This document shows positions 24,240-31,649 of a stretch of 32,673 nucleotides of DNA, piece after piece. Positions within the stretch are counted from its first letter, which is position 1; each line of letters opens with the position of its first letter. The notes under the pieces are model-generated. The model saw only the letters and a program-made list of their open reading frames with translations, made no database searches and was not told where the DNA came from. The stretch spans positions 1 through 32,673 of the forward strand of contig JAISIA010000010.1 in assembly GCA_031262295.1 (NCBI GenBank), read 5' to 3'. Both the position numbers and the translations under genes were made by a program. The stretch is from Bacteroidales bacterium (GTDB taxonomy: Bacteria > Bacteroidota > Bacteroidia > Bacteroidales > P3).

Positions 24240-25165
24240 ATCTTTTCTCCAATTCTAAGTTTAGCACTACGGGAACGAGGATTTTCTATTTGCTCTTCTT
24301 CTGATGCTTCAATAGGTTTCTTTGTTAGCATCTTTAAATCGCAAATCACATTGCCAAAAAAATCTTTATTAGTCTTGGCTTCAAAGTTCCCATACTTCAT
24401 ATAGTTTTTTACTAATCTATCTTCCAAAGAATGATAAGACAAACAAACCAATCTGCCTCCTTGTTTTAGGGTATTGGTAGCTTGAATTAACATAGTTTTT
24501 AAGTTCTCTAATTCATTATTTACCTCTATTCTCAATGCCTGAAAAACCATAGCAAAGAATTTATTTTCTTGTCCCTTTATTGATAATGGCAAAAGAGCTT
24601 CTTTCAATTGAAAGGTTGTGTTAATTGGATTAGTTGTTCTTAAAGAAACTATTCTTTTTGCTATGGAATATGAATTTTTTAATTCACCATAATTTTTAAA
24701 TATGTTTGCAAGAGGTCTTTCTTCGTAATTATTTATTATATCTTTTGCAGTAATTGTTTCATTTTTGTTCATTCTTAAATCCAAAGGAGCATCAAAACGT
24801 GTTGAAAAGCCCCTTTGTGGAGTATCTATTTGATGAGAAGAAACTCCTAAATCTGCCAATATACCATCAATATTAGAGTCTCTGTATAAACGTAAATGAT
24901 TTGAAAGATTAGAGAAATTATCTTCTATAAATATCAATCTACTATCTTCAATTAGGTTTTCTTTTGCCTCAGAATCCTGATCAAAGACATATAATCTTCC
25001 ATCTTTATTAAGACGATTTAAAATTGCATAAGAATGACCTCCACCTCCAAAGGTAAGATCAACATAATGACCACTTGGATTAATATTTAAGCCTTCCAAT
25101 ACTTGGGAAAGCATAACCGGTTTATGATAATCGGTCGCCGAGATATTCTTCTGTTGCTTTAACAT
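24236..25165 (-). CDS. rsmH: 16S rRNA (cytosine1402-N4)-methyltransferase RsmH
   Basis: 309 residues from the ATG at 25165; this enzyme (formerly MraW) methylates N4 of C1402 in 16S rRNA using SAM. Motifs: YHKPVMLSQVLEGL at the start, SAM-binding VDLTFGGGGHSYAIL, DLGVSSHQIDTPQRGFS, and the C-terminal CLSYHSLEDRLVKNYM and NPRSRSAKLR. In-frame ATGs at 25183 and 25195 would give 315 or 319 residues. I chose 25165 because homologues begin only a few residues before YHxPV. Any start overlaps the end of mraZ (44 bases for 25165). Confidence 0.93.
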   Translation of the reverse strand: MLKQQKNISATDYHKPVMLSQVLEGLNINPSGHYVDLTFGGGGHSYAILNRLNKDGRLYVFDQDSEAKENLIEDSRLIFIEDNFSNLSNHLRLYRDSNIDGILADLGVSSHQIDTPQRGFSTRFDAPLDLRMNKNETITAKDIINNYEERPLANIFKNYGELKNSYSIAKRIVSLRTTNPINTTFQLKEALLPLSIKGQENKFFAMVFQALRIEVNNELENLKTMLIQATNTLKQGGRLVCLSYHSLEDRLVKNYMKYGNFEAKTNKDFFGNVICDLKMLTKKPIEASEEEQIENPRSRSAKLRIGEKI

Positions 25166-25574
25166 AATCAAAACCGTCTTCATCAATTGAACCATATATA
25201 TCCTTATCCCAAATTTCTATAGAAGAACTTTGACCAAGCAAAACAATATCCTTATCAATATTAGCCATAGTCCTATGTTCCTTAGGTATTAGAAATCGGT
25301 CATTAGTGTCCAATTCTACGATGTTTGATTCTGTAAGCTTCCTAAAAAGTCTTTTTGCGTTAGGATCATTAAGATTTAACTTAGACCTTAAATTAGCAAC
25401 CTCCGATTGAAAAGATTCATAAGTGAAAATTTCTAAGCACTTGTTGTAAATGGACACTCTAATACAAAAACGCATATCATCAGCAATGGACAATTGCTTC
25501 TTCAATGCAACAGGTAACTTAAAACGACCCGTTGTATCAACCTTGCAATGCTCTGTACCAATTATTAAACTCAT
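25122..25574 (-). CDS. mraZ: Transcriptional regulator MraZ
   Basis: 150 residues from the ATG at 25574; a DNA-binding protein with two SpoVT-AbrB-like halves that commonly controls its own dcw operon. The first half shows GTEHCKVDTTGRFKLP and the second shows ELDTNDRFLIPKEHR, each with the MraZ DxxGR/DxxDR-type turn. An in-frame ATG at 25604 would add ten residues, but homologues start as MSLIIGTxHCKxD and the predicted promoter (-7 box 25594-25601) would then lie inside the longer gene. First gene of the operon. Confidence 0.93.
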   Translation of the reverse strand: MSLIIGTEHCKVDTTGRFKLPVALKKQLSIADDMRFCIRVSIYNKCLEIFTYESFQSEVANLRSKLNLNDPNAKRLFRKLTESNIVELDTNDRFLIPKEHRTMANIDKDIVLLGQSSSIEIWDKDIYGSIDEDGFDYVKATEEYLGDRLS

Positions 25575-25593
25575 TTTTATATTTTTTAACGCC

Positions 25594-25626
25594 CAAAAGT
25601 ACAATTAAATTTCCAAAAAATCCCAA
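25594..25626 (-). promoter_or_regulatory. Predicted promoter of the dcw operon
   Basis: On the minus strand TTGG (25623-25626) is followed after 21 bases by TACTTTTG (25594-25601), an exact TAnnTTTG box. The start would lie near 25588, giving a leader of about 14 bases before the MraZ ATG. MraZ repeats (TTGGGAAA-like in other groups) are not clearly visible; a partial TTGGGATTTTTTGGAAA lies at about 25610-25626 and could be an operator. Confidence 0.55.
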
Positions 25627-25877
25627 TTGTTTATAACTTTTTTACTTTTTTATTCCAAAAAATCCCATTTCAACCATTAATACGACCAATTCCATAAATG
25701 GTTTCATTAATTTTTTAATAAAATTATTTTTTTGTAGAAATTGAAAGATAAATATTGATATAAAGAAAGAAATATTACAAAATCTATAAAAGAAGTTTTC
25801 CAAAATATTCCAAAAAATTCTTGAAAACTTTTCAAAAACTTTTCAAAAAATTTTCGGAAATCTCACCTTGAAAAACC

Positions 25878-26150
25878 AGATAAAAAGCAAGAAAAACATA
25901 AGAAAAAACGCTTCCTTTAAGCAAAAGACAACAAAAAACACAGCGTTTTTGTCTTTTTTCTGCATTTTCTAATGCCATTTCCTTGCCATATTCACGCCCA
26001 AGGGTAAGGCGAAAAGGAAATATTCAAATTTTGAGGCATCATAACTTGCTGATAATGGTTTCAAGCATTCTATCAATGAGAGGATTACTTGCTTTGAAAA
26101 CTGAAAAATTTTTGATCATGTTTTGAATAATTGGATAGTAATTAGAGAAT
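25878..26150 (-). repeat. Dispersed structured repeat R1, copy B
   Basis: Reverse-oriented copy of the unit at 9012-9197, longer on its left side, where it also matches copy C. It contains the hairpin AAAAACGCT (25904-25912) / AGCGTTTTT (25942-25950), the hairpin CGCC (25995-25998) / GGCG (26008-26011), an outer 8-bp pairing ATTTCCTT (25977-25984) / AAGGAAAT (26014-26021), and the invariant CTTGCTGATAATGGTTTCAA. No coding frame is shared by the copies. Confidence 0.8.
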
Positions 26151-26230
26151 TAATAAATGTTCTTTCATAAATAAAATCAAAAGAATTTATTAAAATGAAA
26201 CTAATTTTCACATTAATTAATCTTTGTTTC

Positions 26231-26330
26231 TGCCAAGCGGCATTTACTTACCTATCGGATTGATGATTTATAAAACAACAACCCGACTTCCGTAGGACTA
26301 ATAAATGCCCGTTGCGAGTTCGGTTGCCTA
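26231..26330. other. Inverted-repeat island with raised G+C
   Basis: TGCC (26231) pairs with GGCA (26239-26242). On a larger scale GGCATTTA...CCTATCGG (26239-26258) is an imperfect inverted repeat of CCGTAGG...TAAATGCC (26290-26309). The stretch is richer in G+C than its surroundings. I tested it by eye for a tRNA and found no T-loop or acceptor pairing. It may be the remnant of a mobile-element end or of a structured RNA. Confidence 0.35.
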
Positions 26331-26646
26331 AAAATATAATAATTAACAATCTTCTTCCACAAATTAAAGGCTTAAATGTTATTTTTTCAAAAAAAATTAA
26401 CAAAATTTTCCCGCAAAACCCCCAAATTTTAACATTTATGCCCTCAAAAAAACACAAAAATTCAAGAATTTTTAACATTTTACTCAATTTTTGTCGGCAA
26501 CCGACCTTTATTTTTCCTAACGGAATTTCAGTTTTTCAAATTATTAATTATCAATACAATCCAAACAAATTTTAATATAATTTTTCAGATTTTTAATTTT
26601 TCAAACCAAAACCTTATTTTTCCAGAAAAAAAACGAAGAAATATTT

Positions 26647-26667
26647 AAATAAAACGCTGTTTTATTT
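26647..26667. terminator. Hairpin with the ACGCTGTTTT motif
   Basis: AAATAAAAC (26647-26655) pairs perfectly with GTTTTATTT (26659-26667) over a 3-base loop GCT, followed by a T. It shares AACGCTGTTTT with the terminator at 10682-10730 and with the R1 hairpins. No gene ends nearby, so its role is unclear. Confidence 0.35.
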
Positions 26668-26734
26668 TGCTAAAACGAAGAAATAATTTACTAAAACGAA
26701 GATTTATTTAAGTGTAATAAACTAATAATTAGGT

Positions 26735-26930
26735 GATTATTTTATAAATATAAATGAAAATGTAATTTGGAAATACTAATGCCTTATTGCCCTGAGGAAA
26801 AACTTTGTTTTCGGCAAAGGTACAAAAAAGATTTGATATATGCAAATGGTGTTTTCCAATTTGGGGAGTTTCGGCATTTAACATTTGAAGCAAAAAATGT
26901 TAAATATTTTTTGAAAATACATTTTCCTCT
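26735..26930 (+). repeat. Dispersed repeat R2, internal diverged copy
   Basis: Matches 1-205 in the same orientation with many differences. It keeps the promoter layout, a GAAAAC-AAA-GTTTTTC hairpin in place of GAAAC-AAA-GTTTC after the start site, and the TTTAACATTT hairpin. Conservation of these elements in a diverged copy argues that they matter. Confidence 0.8.
26815..26846 (-). promoter_or_regulatory. Promoter-like site in the internal R2 copy
   Basis: On the minus strand TTTG (26843-26846), a 20-base spacer and TACCTTTG (26815-26822). It reads toward the gene-poor region; no coding sequence follows for over 1 kb, so any product would be non-coding or the site may be decaying. Confidence 0.5.
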
Positions 26931-27043
26931 AACCAATAAAAAGTAAAAATTTCTAATGACCTATTTGGGTTAAATTAACTTTTTAATTTTTTTAATCAAA
27001 TGTTAAAATTTGGATTTTAACATTTTTGTAATGATTATTTTTA

Positions 27044-27051
27044 TACATTTG
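27044..27051 (+). promoter_or_regulatory. Possible -7 box of the 27105 gene
   Basis: TACATTTG matches TAnnTTTG and would place a start near 27058, about 47 bases before the ATG. A TTTG lies only 15 bases upstream (27025-27028), shorter than the usual spacing, so the -33 element is uncertain. Confidence 0.4.
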
Positions 27052-27104
27052 CCGTCATAATATTTTAGTTAATCCATAAATATTAATTCTTAAATCTAAT
27101 ATAT

Positions 27105-27611
27105 ATGAAACAATATATTTTAATAATATTTATTTTTTATTCCTTTCTTGCAAATGCACAAGAAATATTAAATTTTTATGATGAACCTTTTTCTGAACGA
27201 ATTGTTAAAATAGCAGAGAAAACACCATTTAAAATAAAAAGCTATGAAAAAGAATATTACACTGAAAATATTTTATATTTGAATAAAAAAGATACTTTAA
27301 TTGAATGCTTTACTTTTGGAGAGACATACGATTTAGATAAGATATATAAGATACTACAAAATGAATCAGATATATATATATTTGAATTTTATGAAGATGT
27401 TGCAGGAGGAGAATATATGCTTATTGTTAAAATAGATCCTTTTGAAGTATTTATATCAGAACCATATAATATGGATAATGATGATGAAGGAGCTGATATA
27501 GATTACAAAAGCTTAAATTTTTCAAACAATACTATAAATAGTTTGTTTTATAAAACTAATAAGATTAAAGAAGTAATCCACTTTAAACATTACAATGATA
27601 GATACAAATAA
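27105..27611 (+). CDS. Secreted hypothetical protein
   Basis: 168 residues with a signal peptide (KQYILIIFIFYSFLANAQ, cleavage after NAQ), so periplasmic or exported. The mature part is acidic and Tyr-rich, with an Asp/Glu run (NMDNDDEGADIDYK, about 126-140). No family recognised. First of three small secreted or lipoprotein genes in one direction (27105-28636), similar in size and style to the immunity-like genes of the RHS island. No toxin remnant is seen here, so a link to RHS immunity is only a guess. Confidence 0.6.
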   Translation: MKQYILIIFIFYSFLANAQEILNFYDEPFSERIVKIAEKTPFKIKSYEKEYYTENILYLNKKDTLIECFTFGETYDLDKIYKILQNESDIYIFEFYEDVAGGEYMLIVKIDPFEVFISEPYNMDNDDEGADIDYKSLNFSNNTINSLFYKTNKIKEVIHFKHYNDRYK

Positions 27612-27642
27612 ATATGCAATTATATAACATTAATAAACCTTT

Positions 27643-28203
27643 ATGAAAAAATATATTCTAATAATACTTAAAATTTGCATTTTATATTCTTGTCATAGGT
27701 CTGATAAAAAAAGAGATAATATATCTTTTAATGATTCAATAGAACAAGTTGAAAAACATATTTTAAGAATAAAAGAATATAAATTAAAAGATTCTTCACT
27801 TTATGATGAATTAAATTCAATATTATTTTCTTATTCTATATTTAAAAATCAATCAATTTATTTTTTAGCACTTCGTTATGACACTACATTTACAAATTAT
27901 GTAACAGGAGAAAAAATAAATGCATCATTAAATATTTTTGATATTATTGACAATGCACATTTATTGTCAATTACAAATAATGGTGCAGAAATATTAGGTT
28001 ATTTTTATATTAACAATGTGGTATGTTTTATGTTAAATCCTATTGAAAAGGCTTTTCTATCAAAATATTTTATATCTACAAATAAATATCAAAATTTTAA
28101 AATAGAGGATTCCTTTTCTTGTACAGGAGGTTCTACTGATATATATATGAATATAACTATCAACAATAAGATAAAAATAGAAAAGATAATTTTAAGTGAA
28201 TAA
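27643..28203 (+). CDS. Lipoprotein of unknown function
   Basis: 186 residues with a lipoprotein signal (KYILIILKICILYSC, Cys at about 17) followed by a charged tether (HRSDKKRDN). No family recognised. The gene starts 31 bases after its neighbour, with the MKKYILII opening that is common among lipoprotein genes of this genome. The C-terminal part carries SCTGGSTDIYMNITINNK. Probably an outer- or inner-membrane lipoprotein facing the periplasm. Confidence 0.6.
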   Translation: MKKYILIILKICILYSCHRSDKKRDNISFNDSIEQVEKHILRIKEYKLKDSSLYDELNSILFSYSIFKNQSIYFLALRYDTTFTNYVTGEKINASLNIFDIIDNAHLLSITNNGAEILGYFYINNVVCFMLNPIEKAFLSKYFISTNKYQNFKIEDSFSCTGGSTDIYMNITINNKIKIEKIILSE

Positions 28204-28231
28204 TTAACTATAAACATAAAAAGAATAAGAT

Positions 28232-28636
28232 ATGAAAAGAATAGTTTTATTAGTTTTATTTTTTATAACGATACATATAAATGTTTATTCGCAGCAAATA
28301 ATGGAAGTAGATTTTTATAAAGAAATATCACAAAATGATACTTGTATTAGATTCTATAGTGTAAATCATTTTGATATTAATGATAAGGATGTTTGGGAAA
28401 ATTTATTTGAAAATTTATATAATATTGTTTTAATTATTCCTGAAGAGAATAACAATTATGAAAATGATCCTTATTATTCATCATGTAATAACATTATATT
28501 TTATTGCATAGATAGCAATAAAGATGATATGGATAAAAAGATGAAAAACAATCAAAATATTATTTGTAAATTTTATTATAATACAGGAGAAATTGTAAAA
28601 AATGAAAAATATATTAAAAATAGTTTATATAAATAA
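28232..28636 (+). CDS. Small secreted hypothetical protein
   Basis: 134 residues with a signal peptide (KRIVLLVLFFITIHINVYSQ). Acidic, Asn-rich mature part with two Cys (SSCNNIIFYC). No family recognised. Last of the three-gene set; it converges on the DUF5131 gene, with 69 bases between the stops. It may be a truncated or fast-evolving gene, since the C-terminus is low-complexity Lys/Asn. Confidence 0.5.
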   Translation: MKRIVLLVLFFITIHINVYSQQIMEVDFYKEISQNDTCIRFYSVNHFDINDKDVWENLFENLYNIVLIIPEENNNYENDPYYSSCNNIIFYCIDSNKDDMDKKMKNNQNIICKFYYNTGEIVKNEKYIKNSLYK

Positions 28637-28690
28637 TATCAATAAGACTTGATGCTTTAAATCATAATTTTAAATGATTCTCTTTATATT

Positions 28691-28706
28691 AAGCATAGTT
28701 ATGCTT
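28691..28706. terminator. Hairpin between convergent genes
   Basis: AAGCATA pairs with TATGCTT over a minimal loop at 28691-28706, with TTTAAAT following. It lies exactly between the 28636 and 28706 gene ends. No long T-run, so intrinsic termination is only possible. Confidence 0.3.
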
Positions 28707-29473
28707 TAAATAGTTCTGGGAAATGGGAAGAGCAGAAAATTAATCCCTGCCTTTCGTGCCTGCACATGTTGCAGGCGGCGATTGATGTTGTAAAGTCTGC
28801 CATCCTTTATAAACTTAGCTCCTGTTTGTTTGAACCAAAACGAGACATTTTGCTCTACGCACAAATCATGCAATTCCATTACCCAGTCATAGTTGCAAGG
28901 ACGGGCATCGTATCCCGATTCTCCGCCGACAACTACTTGTTCCACCCATGAACCTATATTGTATGAGCTGAGGTCTATCCTCTCTAAAAGAGGTTCACAA
29001 ATAATAATTTTATGTTTTATTAGAGCTTCCTTGTAGATAGGCAGACGATAATCGGCACGGTCTTGATTTTCTATGGTACAGCAGATGGTTACGTTTTCAT
29101 ATCCATCGCTCCAATCATCAGGCAAGGATACTTGCAAACGGTCGATACGTTTGGTTATTATCATAAATCGCAAATCACTCCTAAGGCGTATCATCTTCCA
29201 TGCTTTTTCACGCCATTGATCAGCTTCTTCCACAAAGAAATCAGAAGTGAAACAAGTATAAACTAATGAGCCGGAAGGAATCTTATACTCGCCATTGCGT
29301 TTCTTCTGTATGGGCAGGTCAAAGTTCTTGGTTTTGGAAACGATACTGCTGTCAATGCCCCGCTTTGAATCACCCCGATAGACATAACAATGCTGACAAC
29401 CTGCACTCAATTTATGACAACCATGCCACAGGTTCCATATTTTGGATTTAGATTCTATAGCGTTTTTTGTCAT
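28706..29473 (-). CDS. DUF5131 (phage Gp37/Gp68 type) family protein
   Basis: 255 residues, a full-length match to the Gp37/Gp68 family. Seen: IWNLWHGCHKLSAGCQHCYV (a Cys-x6-Cys-x2-Cys group, about 18-28), KIPSGSLVYTCFTSDFF, MIITKRIDRL, CTIENQDRADYRLPI, HKIIICEPLLERIDL, QVVVGGESGYDARPC and FWFKQTGAKFIKDG. The three-Cys group suggests metal or Fe-S binding, and relatives are sometimes described as radical-SAM-like, but the reaction is unknown. The family is common on phages and mobile DNA. The gene is visibly richer in G+C than all its neighbours, which supports recent transfer. It stands alone between convergent and divergent hypothetical genes. Confidence 0.85.
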   Translation of the reverse strand: MTKNAIESKSKIWNLWHGCHKLSAGCQHCYVYRGDSKRGIDSSIVSKTKNFDLPIQKKRNGEYKIPSGSLVYTCFTSDFFVEEADQWREKAWKMIRLRSDLRFMIITKRIDRLQVSLPDDWSDGYENVTICCTIENQDRADYRLPIYKEALIKHKIIICEPLLERIDLSSYNIGSWVEQVVVGGESGYDARPCNYDWVMELHDLCVEQNVSFWFKQTGAKFIKDGRLYNINRRLQHVQARKAGINFLLFPFPRTI

Positions 29474-29563
29474 TCCTATAGGTTATTCCTTTAACCATAT
29501 TCTTGATTAATTGTTAAGTTTATTTCTCTTCAATGTCAGTAAAGCGTTTATAAGACAAAATAA

Positions 29564-30055
29564 TTATAATTGATTATTTATTTCAACCAAATTATCTTTC
29601 CAAGATTGAGGAATTTGATTTATGTCATAAATTTTTATTCCTTTGTTTTCTCCATGATAAATAGGAAATAATGTTTGATTTATTGATTTTGTTTCTAATT
29701 TATACATAGCTCCCGATGCAGGATCAATAATAAGAAAACCTATAACTCCTCCAAAAAATATATTGCCAAAATACCATCCATCTAATGTAGCTCCTATTGG
29801 AATAGTTGTAGTTTGATAACCCTCTTTTTCAATAGTAATAATATATCTCGCTTTTTGGAAAAAGCCGCAGGAAGCATCCAAATTTAATTGAGTAGGAGTA
29901 ATGCCTTTAAAAATTTCAATATTATATCTATCTTTTATAGTAACAGTAGCTCCATTAGGCTCGCTATTAATGCTAAGAGGATAGGAAGAATCACTTACAA
30001 TAGTTGCACAAGAAGAAAATATTACAATAGCAACTAAACAAATAATCTTTTTCAT
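29564..30055 (-). CDS. PEGA-like domain lipoprotein
   Basis: 163 residues with a lipoprotein signal (CLVAIVIFSSC, Cys at about 16). Residues 28-75 fit a PEGA-type beta domain (SINSEPNGATVTIKD, then YIITIEKEGYQTTTIPI). It is followed by a hydrophobic, glycine-rich stretch (GWYFGNIFFGGVIGFLIIDPASGAMYKL), as in many small Bacteroidota lipoproteins that carry this domain. Likely an envelope lipoprotein; partner unknown. A good promoter lies at 30086-30118, inside repeat R3. Confidence 0.75.
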   Translation of the reverse strand: MKKIICLVAIVIFSSCATIVSDSSYPLSINSEPNGATVTIKDRYNIEIFKGITPTQLNLDASCGFFQKARYIITIEKEGYQTTTIPIGATLDGWYFGNIFFGGVIGFLIIDPASGAMYKLETKSINQTLFPIYHGENKGIKIYDINQIPQSWKDNLVEINNQL

Positions 30056-30083
30056 AAGTCGTAATTTTTAAATATTTTTCCGC

Positions 30084-30262
30084 AACAAAGATAATTTATT
30101 AATATAATATAAACCAAATATTTTTCAATAAAAATACAATATTGTAATATCAACTACTTACAATTTCAAATTAATTAATCCAATTTAGGAAATTTTTGAT
30201 TGATTTTAGCTTAAAAGAATTTTATTAGGCTTAATTTAGTTTTAAATCTTGGTTTTTGAATA
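30084..30262 (-). repeat. Promoter-bearing repeat R3, copy 1
   Basis: About 175 bases similar to 32273-32470 in the same orientation. Both contain a minus-strand promoter, TTTTTCAATAAAAAT, TATCAACTACTTACAATTT, TTAATTAAT and GGAATTTTTGATTGATTTTA-like stretches. Each lies directly upstream of an unrelated minus-strand gene. Confidence 0.75.
30086..30118 (-). promoter_or_regulatory. Promoter of the PEGA-like lipoprotein gene
   Basis: TTTG (30115-30118), spacer of 21 bases and TATCTTTG (30086-30093) on the minus strand, a full match to the Bacteroidota consensus. Start predicted near 30079, a leader of about 24 bases. Confidence 0.65.
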
Positions 30263-30369
30263 AAAAATACACCCTAATTTGCATATAATATTAAATTGAC
30301 AAGAAGATGAATCCTTTTGCTTGGTATATGAAAAATGAATTTTGATAAAATTTTCCAGAAATTTCCTTT

Positions 30370-30655
30370 TCAAAAACCCAGAAAAAAGCAAGAAAAAATA
30401 GAATAAAAACGCTGTTTTAAGTAAAAAGCATCAAAAAACACAGCGTTTTTATCTTTTTTCAGCATTTTTAAAGCTCATTTCCTTGCAATATTCACGTCCA
30501 ATGGTAAGGACGGAGGAAAAGAACGCCTGCATTTGGCATCATAACTTGCTGATAATGGTTTCAACCTCTTTATCAATGAGAGGATTATCTGTCTCAAAAA
30601 TTGAAAAATTTTTGATTGCGTTTTGAATAAAGAGATGGAGATTAGAGAATTAAGA
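30370..30655 (-). repeat. Dispersed structured repeat R1, copy C
   Basis: Same orientation as copy B and similar over about 280 bases. Hairpin 1 is AAAAACGCTGT (30405-30415) / ACAGCGTTTTT (30440-30450), an 11-bp perfect stem that could act as a terminator. Hairpin 2 is CGTCC (30495-30499) / GGACG (30508-30512), where copy A has CGCCC / GGGCG, i.e. a compensating change. The CTTGCTGATAATGGTTTCAA core is intact. Confidence 0.8.
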
Positions 30656-30749
30656 AAGGAGCATAAGAAGTGAAATTTTCATTTACGACTACTAATACCA
30701 CTTCTTAGCTGAAATAATATTACATCATTTCAATATTATTTGCATCCTC

Positions 30750-31532
30750 TTATTTCTCAACGCACACAACGCGGAAGCCGACATAGCTGTTGTAGTCGTC
30801 GGGGTAGTCATAGGAGCGAAAAGCAACACGGCAATTATTAGCAAAAAGGTCGTTCCATGAACCGCCACGTAACACGCGGTAAGAGCCTGAGGAAGGTCCA
30901 GTAGGATTTCTTTGTTTAGTAACAAAGTATTCTCCATACCAATCACTGCACCATTCTTTCACATTGCCACTCATATCATAAATGCCAAGTTCATTAGGAA
31001 GTTTTTCTCCAACAGGATGTGTATGACGGGATTTATTAATAATACACCACGCTACCTCATCTATATTATTACTTCCACTATACTTATATCCCTTACTTTT
31101 ATTACCTCCTCTTGCAGCATATTCCCATTCTGCCTCTGTTGGTAAGCGATATTGTTTGCCTGTGAAATCACTAAGACGTCTACAAAATTCTTGAGCATCA
31201 TGCCAACTTACCCTTTCTACTGGACAACTATCACATTCAAAATATGAAGGATTTATTTTCATAATACTTTCATATTGCTTTTGTGTTATTTCATATTTAC
31301 TAATTTTAAAACTACTAAGTGTAACACTATGAATTGGTTTTTCTATACCCCAGCATTCATCTATACCCCAGCGATTTTTACCTTGCTCATCAGTACAGCC
31401 CATAATAAAAATACCACCTTCAACATAAACCATATCAGGTTCTGCTGGGTGAGAGGTCTTAATACACCCATAAATACTAATGATTGATAATACAATCATT
31501 CCAATAAAAAACGTCTTTAAAATGTTTCTCAT
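30750..31532 (-). CDS. SUMF1/FGE-domain lipoprotein
   Basis: 260 residues with a lipoprotein signal (SIISIYGC, Cys at about 23). The rest is one formylglycine-generating-enzyme type domain: DMVYVEGGIFIMGCTDEQ, SFKISKYEITQKQYE, PVERVSWHDAQEFCRRLS, YRLPTEAEWEYAARGG, GIYDMSGNVKEWCSDWYG, RVLRGGSWNDLFANNCRVAFR and YVGFRVV. Catalytic FGEs carry paired Cys near the GGS motif; only NNC is seen here, so it is probably a non-catalytic SUMF1-like protein, as are many envelope lipoproteins of Bacteroidota. Target unknown. Promoter at 31577-31606. Confidence 0.85.
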   Translation of the reverse strand: MRNILKTFFIGMIVLSIISIYGCIKTSHPAEPDMVYVEGGIFIMGCTDEQGKNRWGIDECWGIEKPIHSVTLSSFKISKYEITQKQYESIMKINPSYFECDSCPVERVSWHDAQEFCRRLSDFTGKQYRLPTEAEWEYAARGGNKSKGYKYSGSNNIDEVAWCIINKSRHTHPVGEKLPNELGIYDMSGNVKEWCSDWYGEYFVTKQRNPTGPSSGSYRVLRGGSWNDLFANNCRVAFRSYDYPDDYNSYVGFRVVCVEK

Positions 31533-31576
31533 ATTGTCATCATTAATTTTTTAAGTAACAAAATTTAGTTTTTCTA

Positions 31577-31606
31577 AAAAGATAAAAATTATGTAATATT
31601 TATCAA
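31577..31606 (-). promoter_or_regulatory. Promoter-like site of the SUMF1 lipoprotein gene
   Basis: TTG (31604-31606), spacer of 19 bases and TATCTTTT (31577-31584) on the minus strand, one base from the TAnnTTTG form. Start predicted near 31570, about 38 bases before the ATG. Confidence 0.45.
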
Positions 31607-31649
31607 TTTTTATTCTTCTTAAAAAAAATTAATTATGAGTAAATGATTT

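Larger units (their letters stand above)
25575..27104. other. 1.5-kb gene-poor region of repeats and hairpins
   Basis: No convincing gene. Two open frames on opposite strands near 26250-26575 lack codon structure and family resemblance, so I do not call them. In order it holds the mraZ promoter, an AT-rich stretch with CTTTTCAAAAA-type repeats (25790-25860), R1 copy B, an island with more G+C containing an inverted repeat (26231-26330), a short palindrome GTCGGCAACCGAC (near 26490), a hairpin at 26647, three AAACGAAG repeats, the internal R2 copy, and the promoter of the 27105 gene. Confidence 0.7.
30056..30749. other. Intergenic region with repeats R3, part of R2 and R1
   Basis: No gene. 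It contains R3 copy 1 with a promoter (30084-30262), a fragment similar to R2-flanking DNA (30268-30346, reverse of 180-250), and R1 copy C (30370-30655). The same kinds of repeats recur at both window ends and upstream of mraZ. Confidence 0.65.

Noticed and set aside
26225-26340. Possible tRNA in the G+C-richer island
   Set aside because: No acceptor-stem pairing, no TTC-type T-loop and no anticodon arm could be fitted on either strand.
26248-26575. Two overlapping open frames of 79 and 87 codons on opposite strands
   Set aside because: They run across inverted repeats and AT-rich spacer, have no signal peptide or domain, and show no protein-like composition.
30912-31145. Plus-strand open frame opposite the SUMF1 lipoprotein gene
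   Set aside because: Antisense to a clearly conserved domain; no independent evidence.
30750-31532. Catalytic formylglycine-generating enzyme
   Set aside because: The paired Cys expected near the GGS motif is not present; only the SUMF1-like fold is supported.
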